Assembly (NCBI RefSeq): GCF_027579695.1 | Contig: NC_083571.1 | Location: 73,078,279 to 73,142,278, forward strand | DNA length: 64,000 nt | DNA from: Neoarius graeffei | Taxonomy: Eukaryota > Chordata > Actinopteri > Siluriformes > Ariidae | Reading direction: 5' to 3' | Shown here: positions 1-9,128 of the stretch, piece by piece | How positions within the stretch are numbered: the stretch's first letter is position 1 | Layout of the letters: every line of letters starts with the position of its first letter | Translations under genes and position numbers: made by a program | The notes under the pieces: model-generated | Databases searched by the model: none | Seen by the model: only the letters and a program-made list of their open reading frames with translations | What the model was told of the DNA's origin: nothing

Positions 1-789
1 CACGAGAAACGTGGATTTTAAAGCTTTTTCTGAGTCATGAGAACCAACCTAACACTCAAGTATAATCAACTTTTCATGGCGATTTCAATCATATGCTCTT
101 CGCGACCGTTAGTTTTCACAGAGTACAGTATTGATATCTTCCCATTCATGTTCAGAGGGTCTGGTCTCACTAATCCGAAAAAGATGCCTGAAAGTGGCCG
201 GCGAGTGACCGCACTTGGCCTGATAGGAGCCCGTCACAGCTTCTTCTTCTTCTTTGTTTTTTTTCCCCCTCAAAAAAAAAACATAAACTAAAGTCAAAGT
301 TTTTCAGTATAACAATAATAAAGAAAAATGTGCTCAATTTAAAATGTATTGAAACTATTCGAAATCGGCTGATCGGTTCATTCATTATTATCCGTGAGTA
401 CAGAAACACTAGTAATAATTTCTGGATCATTGCTATAAACGCGGACTAATTTTTCTTAGGAACCAATGGAATGAACCAACCGACCAATCGCATTTTTTCT
501 TCAAATGGTATCTGGGTAAATGAGCAGCTGTCTCAGCCAATCACATTTTATTGCTGGACGGGATCATATCACAACATCTTCCGGTCGATACCCGAAATCA
601 GCTTTGTGCGTTGTGAGGCCAGCGGAGCAAAAAAAAAAAACTTTTAATATGCTGAGCAATGTTTGATACATTTTGGAAAGTTGTTTTGGTTGCTTTATAG
701 GTTTCTTAGAATATTTAACTCGTCACGTCTGTGCTGCTCTCCTGGGTTGCTAGAAACAGTTGTGTTGCCCTGGCTTGGCGTATAAAATG

Positions 790-793
<4 letters not shown>

Positions 794-824
<31 letters not shown>
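794..824. repeat. Poly(C) run of about 31 bases
   Basis: An uninterrupted C homopolymer. It gives artefactual proline-rich frames in all three phases. The exact length is likely to be variable or mis-assembled. Confidence 0.9.
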
Positions 825-826
<2 letters not shown>

Positions 827-883
827 GCAATTCAAGGCCCGTCCGTCAGTCCGTGTCTGGCGCCGGGTCTGTACGTACGTACT

Positions 884-926
884 TATGTATGTATGTATGT
901 ATGTATGTATGTATGTATGTATGTGT
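884..926. repeat. (ATGT)n microsatellite
   Basis: About ten tandem ATGT tetranucleotides, followed by a short GT run. Confidence 0.9.
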
Positions 927-1266
927 GTGTCTCTTGAATTTAAATTATTTTATCATCTTAATCCGACATTGAAATTTTGCCATGCAAAAAAAAAAAAGGA
1001 CAAGGACACTTTTATTTTTATTTCGACCAACATCATCAAAAATATGTTGAAAAAAATCCATGAACCTAAAGATAAAAAATGGGTGGCCTTACATTGTCGA
1101 GGAAGAAGTATTGTGTGTGAAACACTAAGCAGAGGAGCATGGTTTATACTTGATGCATGGTTTGCATCTGTGTTCCGAAGCAGCAGGAACGTGAGCAGTA
1201 TTGTACAAAAACGTCTGTCAGGTTTCCAGTTCGAACTGTAAAACGCTTGGTGATTTTATACGCAGT

Positions 1267-1341
1267 GATGTTAAACACAGTGCCATTAAACAAAGTGGCG
1301 TTAAACACAGTGACGTTAAATACAGTGACATTAAACACATT
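1267..1341. repeat. 15-bp minisatellite, five units
   Basis: Five tandem 15-bp units with the pattern GACGTTAAACACAGT, each differing by one to three bases. No function is suggested. Confidence 0.85.
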
Positions 1342-1499
1342 GATGAGCTCTGTGTCTCTCTTAGAACTTTTCTGTCTTTGTGAATGTTGTCATGAGCATT
1401 GTCTCAAATAGGAAAAAAAATCTTGACTGACATTCAAAAGTATTCACTAATTTTGTAATATCTACATGTTTACACAGAATGGTGAGAAAAACAAAAAAC

Positions 1500-1790
1500 A
1501 TCCGGGAAGAGACAGTTGTGCAGAACCACCTCTGTGATGAGAGAAGGTCAGAGGAGAAAGGACAGACTACACGGAGCTGACAGGAAGTCTACTGTAACTC
1601 AGATAACTACTCTTTATAACCTTGGTGAGCAGAAAAGCATCTCAACATGTCAAACCTTGGGGCAGATGTGCTACTCAGCAGAAGACCACATCAGGCTCCA
1701 ATTCTGTCTGTCAGGAACAGGAATCTGAAGCTACAGTGTACACAAACTCACTCAAACCGGACAGATAAAGATCAGGAGATGTTTTTATAA
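1500..1790 (+). pseudogene. Tc1-like transposase fragment
   Basis: The + strand frame from 1516 reads REGQRRKDRLHGADRKSTVT, then a stretch ending in LGEQKSISTCQTLGQM. This matches the region between the paired DNA-binding domain and the catalytic domain of fish Tc1 transposases, as I recall them. It is degraded: frames shift, the catalytic DDE core is absent, and no flanking inverted repeats were recognised. A fossil, not a gene. Confidence 0.6.
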
Positions 1791-2231
1791 TCTTCTATTG
1801 TCCAGTTTCTACAGCTTATCCTGGTCGTCCTGGTCATGTTCTTCAGCAATGGAATATAATAAATGTGATCAATTTTTTTTCATCCCATTGCTGCTTCATG
1901 TTATTTCCTGTCACGTGATTTGACTTTTTAAGGCCAGTAAATTCACAGAAAACCATCTGTGCAGCTTTTTACCCAACTCCTGGCAACGTTCTCTGTGTTT
2001 TTAATTTTTTTATAGAAACATCCTGTAAACAGTCAGTGAACTTCCAAAGCATGTCCTCATCAGATCACACAAAGTTCATCGGCTGTGTGTGGGCCACAGT
2101 GTGTCATAACAGCATTAATAACGTTAACATTAACAACATTAATAACATTTTTATACATGAATCCAATATGTAATAAAACCAGTCACAAAATATTCACATA
2201 CATGCTCAAGATTTATTGATTGATTTTCCTA

Positions 2232-2324
<93 letters not shown>
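2232..2324. repeat. (CTAT)n microsatellite
   Basis: About 23 uninterrupted CTAT units. Confidence 0.97.
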
Positions 2325-2649
2325 CCCCACTTCCTTCTGTAACATTTGTCTACAGCCCTGTCTGTGAGTTAAACAGTTTCATTCCTGCTTTCAACCTCAT
2401 CTGGAGTTTCCATTCTCCTCCACACTGCACACACTAACACACTGAAAGAAAAACAATCTACAGAGAAACTGGCGCCATCCAGCGGTCAAAAGACTCACAA
2501 CATAAAACACCTGTTTACAAGGTTACGTTTTTATATTTTAATAAAATATTTGTCAGTTCTATGTAACAATAAATGTTGTATATCAGTGAGTCCATCATTA
2601 TACATATCGATAAAAAATGTACGAGAATGAACAGGATCAGTTAAAGTAA

Positions 2650-3490
2650 AGTCCATAATTATTGGCACCCCTCAAGGAAACGGGCAAATTGATTAAACAT
2701 CTCATTTCATTATCTGTAGCCGCTTTATCCTGTTCTACAGGGTCGTAGGCAAGCTGGAGCCTATCGCAGCTGACTATGGGCGAAAGGTGGGGTACACCCT
2801 GGACAAGTCGCCAGGTCATCACAGGGCTGATACATAGACACAGACAACCATTCACACTCACAGTCAATTTAGAGTCACCAGTTAACCTAACCTGCATGTC
2901 TTTGGACTGTGGGGGAAACCAGAGCACCCGGAGGAAACCCACGCAGACACGGGGAGAACATGCAAACTCCACACAGAAAGGCCCTTGCCGGTCACGGGGC
3001 TCGAACCCGGACCTTCTTGCTGTGAGGCGACAGTGCTAACCACTACACCACCATGCCGCCCTTGAATTAAACATAAAAATATAAAATATTTTACACAAAC
3101 TACTCAAACAACTGCAAAAACTACTGAAGAAATTTAAAATTTATTTTTACTATTACTCTTTTCTTTCAAAAAAATACGGCAAAATTATTAGCACCCTACA
3201 CAATTTAAATGCAAATAAATAGTTTTCAATATTATTTCATTATAAATCCATTGTTTCTCTTTGTGAAGCATCATGGTGGTTTTCTTCTCCAGAGTGCTTC
3301 ATTAATTAAGATTTTATACTCAGTATGCAAAACTGCAGTACCTAAGGAGGAAAAAACAGGTTAAAACTATACAGAGTCCTCACATAATTTACACACTGAG
3401 TGATTTATTTATTCATTCATTCATTCATTATTTTTTATTTAGCGCTATTAATGTTCATGAAGGGTGCCAAGAATTATTGCGGTCTGAGGG
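2650..3490. mobile_element. Possible Tc1-type non-autonomous element with SINE inside
   Basis: The left boundary has CATAATTATTGGCACCCCT. Near 3460-3482 the reverse complement of the right side has GCAATAATTCTTGGCACCCT. Such ATTATTGGCACCC ends are typical of some fish Tc1-type elements. No coding remnant is seen, exact ends and TA duplication were not resolved, and a SINE lies inside. Confidence 0.4.
2701..3060 (-). mobile_element. tRNA-derived SINE, copy 1
   Basis: Family description: the head (right end here) carries the pol III B box GGTTCGAGCCC and an A-box-like GTAGTGGTTAGC. The conserved body includes CCAAAGACATGCAGGTTAGG and CCAGGGTGTACCCCGCCTTT, and the tail is GATAATGAGATGAGAT. Full length is about 365 bp. 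This copy is on the - strand and is flanked by near-identical direct repeats (TTGATTAAACAT at 2689-2700, TTGAATTAAACAT at 3061-3073). Confidence 0.95.
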
Positions 3491-3881
3491 TATTAAAGTC
3501 TTCAACCCATGTGTAGTGCACTAGAAAGCACTGAGCTCTGTATGAAATCTGGAGAGCTCACAGCCTTAGAGCCGGCCCGTGGCATAGGCAATATAGGCAA
3601 ATGCTAAGGGCGCTGCGTCCATCCAGGGGCGCAGAAACGGGGGGAGAAAAATTATGACTTCCACTATTCTGAAAACGAGTCAGCATTATAATGTCTTAGC
3701 CTAATTTAATTGTACAGCAAAGCATGTAGTCAGGGTGCGATTTGTCAAAAAAAGCGGGGTGTGGTGGTGGTTGTTAATCATGAAACAATAACCGCTCAAC
3801 AGTGGTTCGCCCTGTCAATTGAGGTATTTCACCTGACGTCACAGGGTCACGTGACGCCCCGGTGTCCACCATTTTGGACGG

Positions 3882-4685
3882 CAAGCTAGCTAATGTCAAC
3901 AACAGTAGCTAGTATGTTACTGTAGCAATATTTACGTTCAGTCATTTGGATGACTGTTAAAACCTTTCAGTCTCAAGTTTTTCCTTTACTGGATTTACTA
4001 GTTTACTGAGCTAGCGCGCGATGGCTCCCGGCTCGGCCGGCGAGCGCGCGATGGCTCCCGGCTCGGCCGGCGAGCGCGCGATGGCTCCCGGCTCGGCCGG
4101 AGAGCGCGCCATGGCTCCCGGCTCGGCCGGAGAGCGCGCGATGGCTCCCGGCTCGGCCGGAGAGCGCGCCATGGCTCCCGGCTCGGCCGGAGAGCGCGCG
4201 ATGGCTCCCGGCTCGGCCGGAGAGCGCGCGATGGCTCCCGGCTCGGCCGGAGAGCGCGCGATGGCTCCCGGCTCGGCCGGAGAGCGCGCGATGGCTCCCG
4301 GCTCGGCCGGAGAGCGCGCGATGGCTCCCGGCTCGGCCGGAGAGCGCGCGATGGCTCCCGGCTCGGCCGGAGAGCGCGCGATGGCTCCCGGCTCGGCCGG
4401 AGAGCGCGCGATGGCTCCCGGCTCGGTCGGAGAGCGCGCGATGGCTCCCGGCCTGGCCGGAGAGCGCGCGATGGCTCCCGGCCTGGCCGGAGAGCGCGCG
4501 ATGGCTCCCGGCCTGGCCGGAGAGCGCGCGATGGCTCCCGGTTTGGCCGAGCGCGCTAGCTCAGTAAACTAGTAAATCCAGTAAAGGAAAAACTTGAGAC
4601 TGAAAGGTTTTAACAGTCATCCAAATGACTGAACGTAAATATTGCTACAGTAACATACCAGCTACGATGTTGTTGACATTAGCTA
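3882..4685. repeat. 136-bp inverted repeat enclosing a minisatellite
   Basis: The left arm 3882-4020 and right arm about 4549-4685 are near-perfect reverse complements. Both contain the blocks TAAAACCTTTCAGTCTCAAG and TTTACTAGTTTACTGAGCTA. The arms meet the tandem array directly, so the locus could form a long stem with the array as its loop. Confidence 0.92.
4021..4551 (+). repeat. 30-bp GC-rich minisatellite, 18 units
   Basis: Seventeen full 30-bp units and one shorter terminal unit, each beginning ATGGCTCCCGGC. Because 30 is divisible by three and no unit has a stop, the + strand reads as repeated MAPGSAGERA, ending at 4572. Variants are ordered: the first two units have GGCGAG where later ones have GGAGAG, and the last units have GGCCTG instead of GCTCGG. 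That gradient suggests growth by slippage or unequal exchange. No evidence that it is translated. Confidence 0.95.
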
Positions 4686-4877
4686 GTGCTAACAGCTAGC
4701 TGCTAGTACACTGCTACAACACAGACACCGACCCTAATAATACAGTTCTTGGTCATTGCCTGGTAACAGCAAATTTATAACGGGCCATGTCTCAACAGAC
4801 TAAGAAGTTATTTCAATGACATTTAATAACATTTTGTTTATCCTGAGGACCGAAAGTAAATGAAAATGTGAACAAAC

Positions 4878-5225
4878 CTTAGCTGTAATCAGATGGCGAC
4901 CACCGGCTCCAGGGACGACCCACTGATGTAGGCATGTTACCCAGCCTGACACAAAATATTTGTAGGCATCCAAACTCTTATATGCTTTCAGATCAATACC
5001 TGTGTATAGCGATGGGTTTTTAACGACATAGGTATACAGATCCTGTGGGCCGAAGTCAGGTAAAGACGAGGGCTTCGTGTACTTCCGTACGTCAGTGAAC
5101 AATCCTGGTGGAAGCAGGTAAACATCGTTCTCTAAGCCTGCTAACCTCAATTTTTGCAAATACCTCTCCCTCTGCTCGCCCTGTAAATGCCCTACATTGC
5201 TGTATAGTGAAGGTATTTTCTGCAT
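4878..5225 (-). pseudogene. First-exon remnant of an ISL2EU YqaJ-associated protein
   Basis: The - strand frame from the internal ATG at 5225 contains DVYLLPPGLFTDVRKYTK and LKAYKSLDAYKYFVSGWV, and ends at a plausible splice donor (AAG then GTTTGT) at 4878. In fish, these motifs head proteins that continue with a SWIM zinc finger and a YqaJ/lambda-exonuclease domain in ISL2EU transposons (family knowledge). The open frame extends upstream to 5375, outside the transposon's end, so that extension is not native. No downstream exon was found. The 20426-20755 remnant is a diverged relative. Confidence 0.6.
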
Positions 5226-5916
5226 CTCGCTCCTTTTTCTTTTATGTTTTTCGTTTGTCGCCTTCCTCGCATTCAAACTGATTCGAGCCGTGCCGTCCAA
5301 AATGGCAGCATCACATGACTTGGTCACGTGAGTGAAATACCTCAATAGTGTGTCTTCGGGCGCGCAAGTGCGCATCCGCGGCTATTCTCTGTTTTGGCCA
5401 TGTGATAGCCTAAGTGTTGTTGGCTAAAGAGTGTTTTTGCATAACGTAGATAACTGACATAGATCTGTTGCTTGTTTTGAATATGGCTGCACTTGGAGCA
5501 GTCTGTCAGTGTCGTTGAGCAGTCTGGGCTGAAGTAAAGGTCTTTTATGCACCGAACACGTTTCGCAGCGAGATATTCCAATGGTGCCTGGCACGTTTTT
5601 TTTTTTTTAATAAAACAAAGTTGCTTTGTTGATCTGTGTTCTCATTAAAATGACAGTTTAGCAGCTCATTCAAGCAACCATGTTGCGAAGAGCTTCCTAG
5701 AGGAAAATATAATAAACACGTTGAAAACAAGAAACAATCTCAGTGCGTCAAGACTGCAGGGAAACGAAACAAGCACTCAGATGTGTTCTCTTTACCAGCG
5801 CCAGCGATTGCCTAGAGCGCAAAGTGTGCCCGGGGCGCCAAGGGCGACCAAAACCCCACCAAAAAGGAGGGATGGAGTTATTGAATGGAGATGTTATCAA
5901 GTGCATCAGTGGTGTA

Positions 5917-6136
5917 CAGTGTTTTCAACCACTGTGCTGCCGAACTCTAGTACCGTGGAACACTAGTGTGCCGTGAGAGATCACCAAGTGTACCGTGGAA
6001 AATTATAGAATGACTGTATATTGTAAATATTGGCAACAGCGTTTTAGTTTCAGTCAACGTTTTCTATTGGTGATGTGCCTTGAGATTTTTTCATTGAAAA
6101 AAGTGCGCCCTGGCTCATGAAAGGTTGAAAACCTTT
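5917..6136. mobile_element. Possible small hAT-type MITE
   Basis: The left end reads CAGTGTTTTCAACC and the right side has GGTTGAAAACC. The interior has CCGTGGAACACTAGTGTGCC, a theme shared with the 18604-20974 hAT ends. The right terminus is not cleanly resolved. Confidence 0.45.
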
Positions 6137-6205
6137 TTTACAACACCTCTGATGCGGCTGGGGATGTAGAAATACGCGCTCCTTACCTCTGCTGTTACAC
6201 TACCT

Positions 6206-6400
6206 GTGACAGTAGCTTCTGCTGAAAGAAGCTTTTCAAAATTAAAACTGCTGAAGACATACTTAAGGTCAACAATGATTCAAGAACGTCTGAATGGGCT
6301 TGCTCTGATGAGCATCAACCAAGAGATCTCAAGAGAAATATCATTTGATGATATTATCAAGGAATTTGCCATTAGGAAGACCAGACGAGTCCCATTGTAA
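6206..6400 (+). pseudogene. hAT transposase C-terminal dimerisation domain
   Basis: The 64-codon open frame includes VASAERSFSKLKLLKTYLRS followed by RLNGLALMSINQE, the conserved C-terminal hAT dimerisation motif (TTF-type / ZMYM-like transposases in fish). It ends with a stop at 6400. Upstream transposase sequence is not recognisable, so this is the coding remnant of the hAT bounded at 3567 and 7291. Confidence 0.8.
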
Positions 6401-6810
6401 TGTTACTTCAATAACAAAGTACCCATAATAGCACTTTTGTTTGAAAATACAGCCCATTGATGTCCTAACAGGGTGCTTAAGTTTGCACAATTTAGAATTG
6501 TAGAATTTTTTATTCATTTAATTTGTTAATTCTTCAGAGATGACTTAACTTTTAATAGCAAAAAAGAAACTAAAAATAATTTCTTGTTTATTGTCCATGC
6601 ACTACACTTTGAACAGGGTGTGGAAGAGTTTTTGCCCATTATATGGAGATATGTATTGAATTTGTGTGGTCATTTTACTTTGTGACACTTTATGTGAATA
6701 ATGATAACAATAATAACAATAATGAAAAAGATAAAAATGACTTCTTGTTTATTGTCCATGCACCGTACATTGTTTAATAGTAATAGAATAGATTGATTAG
6801 ATTAAAGTGT

Positions 6811-7187
6811 GAGGCGGCACGGTGGTGTAGTGGTTAGCGCTGTCGCCTCACAGTAAGAAGGTCCGGGTTCGAGCCCCGTGGTCGGCGAGGGCCTTTCTGT
6901 GCGGAGTTTGCATATTCTCCCCGTGTCCGCGTGGGTTTCCTCCGGGTGCTCCGGTTTCCCCCACAGTCCAAAGACATGCAGGTTAGGTTAACTGGTGAAT
7001 CTAAATTGACCGTAGGTGTGAATGTGAATGGTTGTCTGTGTCTATGTGTCAGCCCTGTGATGACCTGGCGACTTGTCCAGGGTGTACCCCGCCTTTCGCC
7101 CGTAGTCAGCTGGGATAGGCTCCAGCTTGCCTGCGACCCTGTAGAACAGGATAAAGCGGCTACAGATAATGAGAGAGAGAGAGAGAG
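6811..7187 (+). mobile_element. tRNA-derived SINE, copy 2
   Basis: Full-length + strand copy. Its tail has drifted to (GA)n. Flanked by a direct repeat of about 11 bp, GATTAAAGTGT. Confidence 0.95.
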
Positions 7188-7655
7188 ATTAAAGTGTTAT
7201 TTAGATGTTATTAGAGGTTTTTTTTTCCTTGGGGGGCGGGCGCCAAAACTCAATCTCGCCTAGGGCAGCCAAAGACCTAGAGCCGGCCCTGCACAGCCTA
7301 TTTTCTACTGTAGAGATGAGTGAAGCCATCTGGCCGCCATCTTACCACTCCCATCGCGTGTATTTAGCCTATTATGTTAAACCGTCGTATCCAGTCAAAT
7401 TTGTCCCGAGAAAAATACCTCCTGACTTCCCCCCCCCCCTGAGTACCTCCTTTTATTTTCTCAACTTTACCCCCATTTCTTACATATCTTCATAGTGCTC
7501 CCCTTCACTGTTATTGTTTTTTCTTCCTTTTCCAGTTGTCTCTGATCATTTTTTTTGAATGGCTCTTTTACTACTATAATTATTTCAGTGAACATTATTT
7601 CAGTTTTTCTTTTATATAGTGTATCTTTCTCTTTTGTATATTTCTTCTTCCTTTC

Positions 7656-7657
<2 letters not shown>

Positions 7658-7707
<50 letters not shown>
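7658..7707. repeat. (TTA)n microsatellite
   Basis: About 16 TTA units in the left arm of the fold-back. The right arm lacks it at the equivalent position. Confidence 0.95.
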
Positions 7708-7709
<2 letters not shown>

Positions 7710-7945
7710 CAACACAAAGACTGTACGATACTCCCTTTCTATTTAGGACAGTTGTTGAGACAGGATTATTTTCTAATGTTATTTGCCATTTTCATTTCAT
7801 TCTCACAGTCATGTCTTAACAGTATTTATTTGTCATGTTGGTCGCAAGCTGCATGAATACTGTGACAGTGAATTATGTGACCAATAAATACTGTTAAGAC
7901 ATGACTGTGAGAATGAAGTGAAAATGGCAAATAACATGAGAAAAT

Positions 7946-8321
7946 GGGCGGCACGGGGGTGTAGTGGTTAGCGCTGTCGCCTCACAGCAAGAAGGTCCGG
8001 GTTCGAGCCCCATGGCTGGCAAGGGCCTTTCTGTGCGGAGTTTGCATGTTCTCCCCGTGTCTGCGTGGGTTTCCTCCGGGTGCTCCGGTTTCCCCCACAG
8101 TCCAAAGACATGCAGGTTAGGTTAACTGGTGACTCTAAATTGACCGTAGGTGTGAATGTGAGTGTGAATGGTTGTCTGTGTCTATGTGTCAGCCCTGTGA
8201 TGACCTGGCGACTTGTCCAGGGTGTACCCCGCCTTTCGCCCGTAGTCAGGTGGGATAGGCTCCAGCTTGCCTGCGATCCTGTAGAACAGGATAAAGTGGC
8301 TAGAGATAATGAGATGAGATG
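7946..8321 (+). mobile_element. tRNA-derived SINE, copy 3
   Basis: Full length, inserted in the right arm of the fold-back. The flanking repeat is imperfect: CATGAGAAAAT on the left, AACGAGAAAAT on the right. Confidence 0.95.
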
Positions 8322-8799
8322 AACGAGAAAATAATCCTGTTTCAACAACTGTCCTAAATAGAAAGGAAGTAGCCTTTGTGTTGGTATAACAGACAGACAG
8401 ACAGATAGATAAAAAGGTAGAAGAAATATAAGAAAGAGAAAGATACACTGTATAAGAGAAAAACTGGAATAATCTCCGCAGAAATAATTATCGTAGTAAA
8501 TGATCAGAGGCTGAACTGGAAAAGGAAAAAAAACAGTAACAGTGAAGGGGAGCACTATAAATATATGTAAGGAATGGAGGTAAAGTTGAGAAAATAAGAG
8601 GAGGTAACGAAAGGGAAAAAAAGTCAGGAGATACTTTTCTTGGGGCAAATTTGATCGGGTACCACGGTTTCACACACAAGCCAAATACACACGATGGGAG
8701 TGGTAAGATGGCGGCCAGACGGCTTCACTCTGATGAGCCTATGCGCTCTCCAGATTTAGAGCTCAGGGCTAGAAAGGCACTTGGAGATCGAGCCTTCGC

Positions 8800-9128
8800 C
8801 CTCTTCTGACGTCATCATCCAACTCAGTCAATAGGGAAAAGCTTTAAAGTACACCTGATCTAGGATCTGTTGTGACGTCATTAATCCGTCAGGGCGATAG
8901 AGTGGAAAGAAATCCCGGAAGTGAAGCAGGAAAGTTGAACGGCGGCAGGACGAGAGAAGTTTATTTTGTTTTGCTGTGTAGTTTTTCCTGCAGTTGAGGT
9001 GCAGATTATTACGGAGTTCACTTCCGGATTAGTGCAAATCTGGAGTTCCTGGACTTTGTTCCGTGTGAAATCTGTAGAAGACTCCTCCATGTCCTGAGTG
9101 GGTGTGGGTGAAAATAGTGAACTCTGCT
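8800..9128 (+). promoter_or_regulatory. slc44a1: Probable slc44a1 promoter and 5' leader
   Basis: Two consensus cAMP-response/ATF sites TGACGTCA lie at 8807-8814 and 8873-8880. ETS-type CCGGAAGTG is at 8916-8924 and ACTTCCGG at 9021-9028. No TATA box is evident. Placement just upstream of the start codon supports a promoter role, but the transcription start was not located. This is motif-based inference. Confidence 0.5.

Larger units (their letters stand above)
1..1500. other. Intergenic, no gene recognised
   Basis: No convincing exon or conserved protein motif is visible on either strand. The stretch holds a long C run, an ATGT microsatellite and a 15-bp minisatellite, listed separately. 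Open frames here are short and are made of simple sequence or AT-rich DNA. Confidence 0.6.
3820..5344 (-). mobile_element. ISL2EU-like transposon derivative
   Basis: The terminal inverted repeats start TGAGGTATTTCAC at both ends. They share CCATTTTGGACGGCA about 50 bp further in, and both sides are flanked by AT. A 2-bp AT duplication and the linked YqaJ-associated exon (4878-5225) fit ISL2EU elements as I recall them. The transposase, the SWIM zinc finger and the nuclease core are missing. Most of the space is taken by a minisatellite between inverted repeats. Confidence 0.6.
3567..7291. mobile_element. hAT element, 3.7 kb, with nested insertions
   Basis: The ends read TAGAGCCGGCCC on the left and, reverse-complemented, CAGGGCCGGCTC on the right. 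An exact 8-bp duplication CACAGCCT flanks both sides (3559-3566 and 7292-7299), the hAT signature. Near the right end it retains a hAT dimerisation domain (6206-6400). Inside lie an ISL2EU-like element, a small hAT-type MITE-like segment and a SINE. The element itself sits in the left arm of a fold-back repeat. Confidence 0.85.
7300..8790. repeat. Long fold-back (palindromic) element
   Basis: The arms about 7300-7830 and 7880-8790 are reverse complements with moderate decay. Examples: GGACAGTTGTTGAGACAGGA against TCCTGTTTCAACAACTGTCC, and GAAGCCATCTGGCCGCCATC against GATGGCGGCCAGACGGCTTC. The left arm continues beyond the hAT at about 3495-3566, where GAAATCTGGAGAGCTCA matches the reverse complement near 8736-8755. 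A SINE interrupts the right arm. Confidence 0.8.

Noticed and set aside
789-1241. 150-codon frame starting in the poly(C) tract
   Set aside because: Built from the C run, the ATGT microsatellite and unconserved sequence.
4021-4572. 183-codon open frame of MAPGSAGERA repeats as a protein gene
   Set aside because: It is a 30-bp minisatellite between inverted repeats inside a transposon; every unit has a start codon and the frame ends at the array edge. No independent coding signal.
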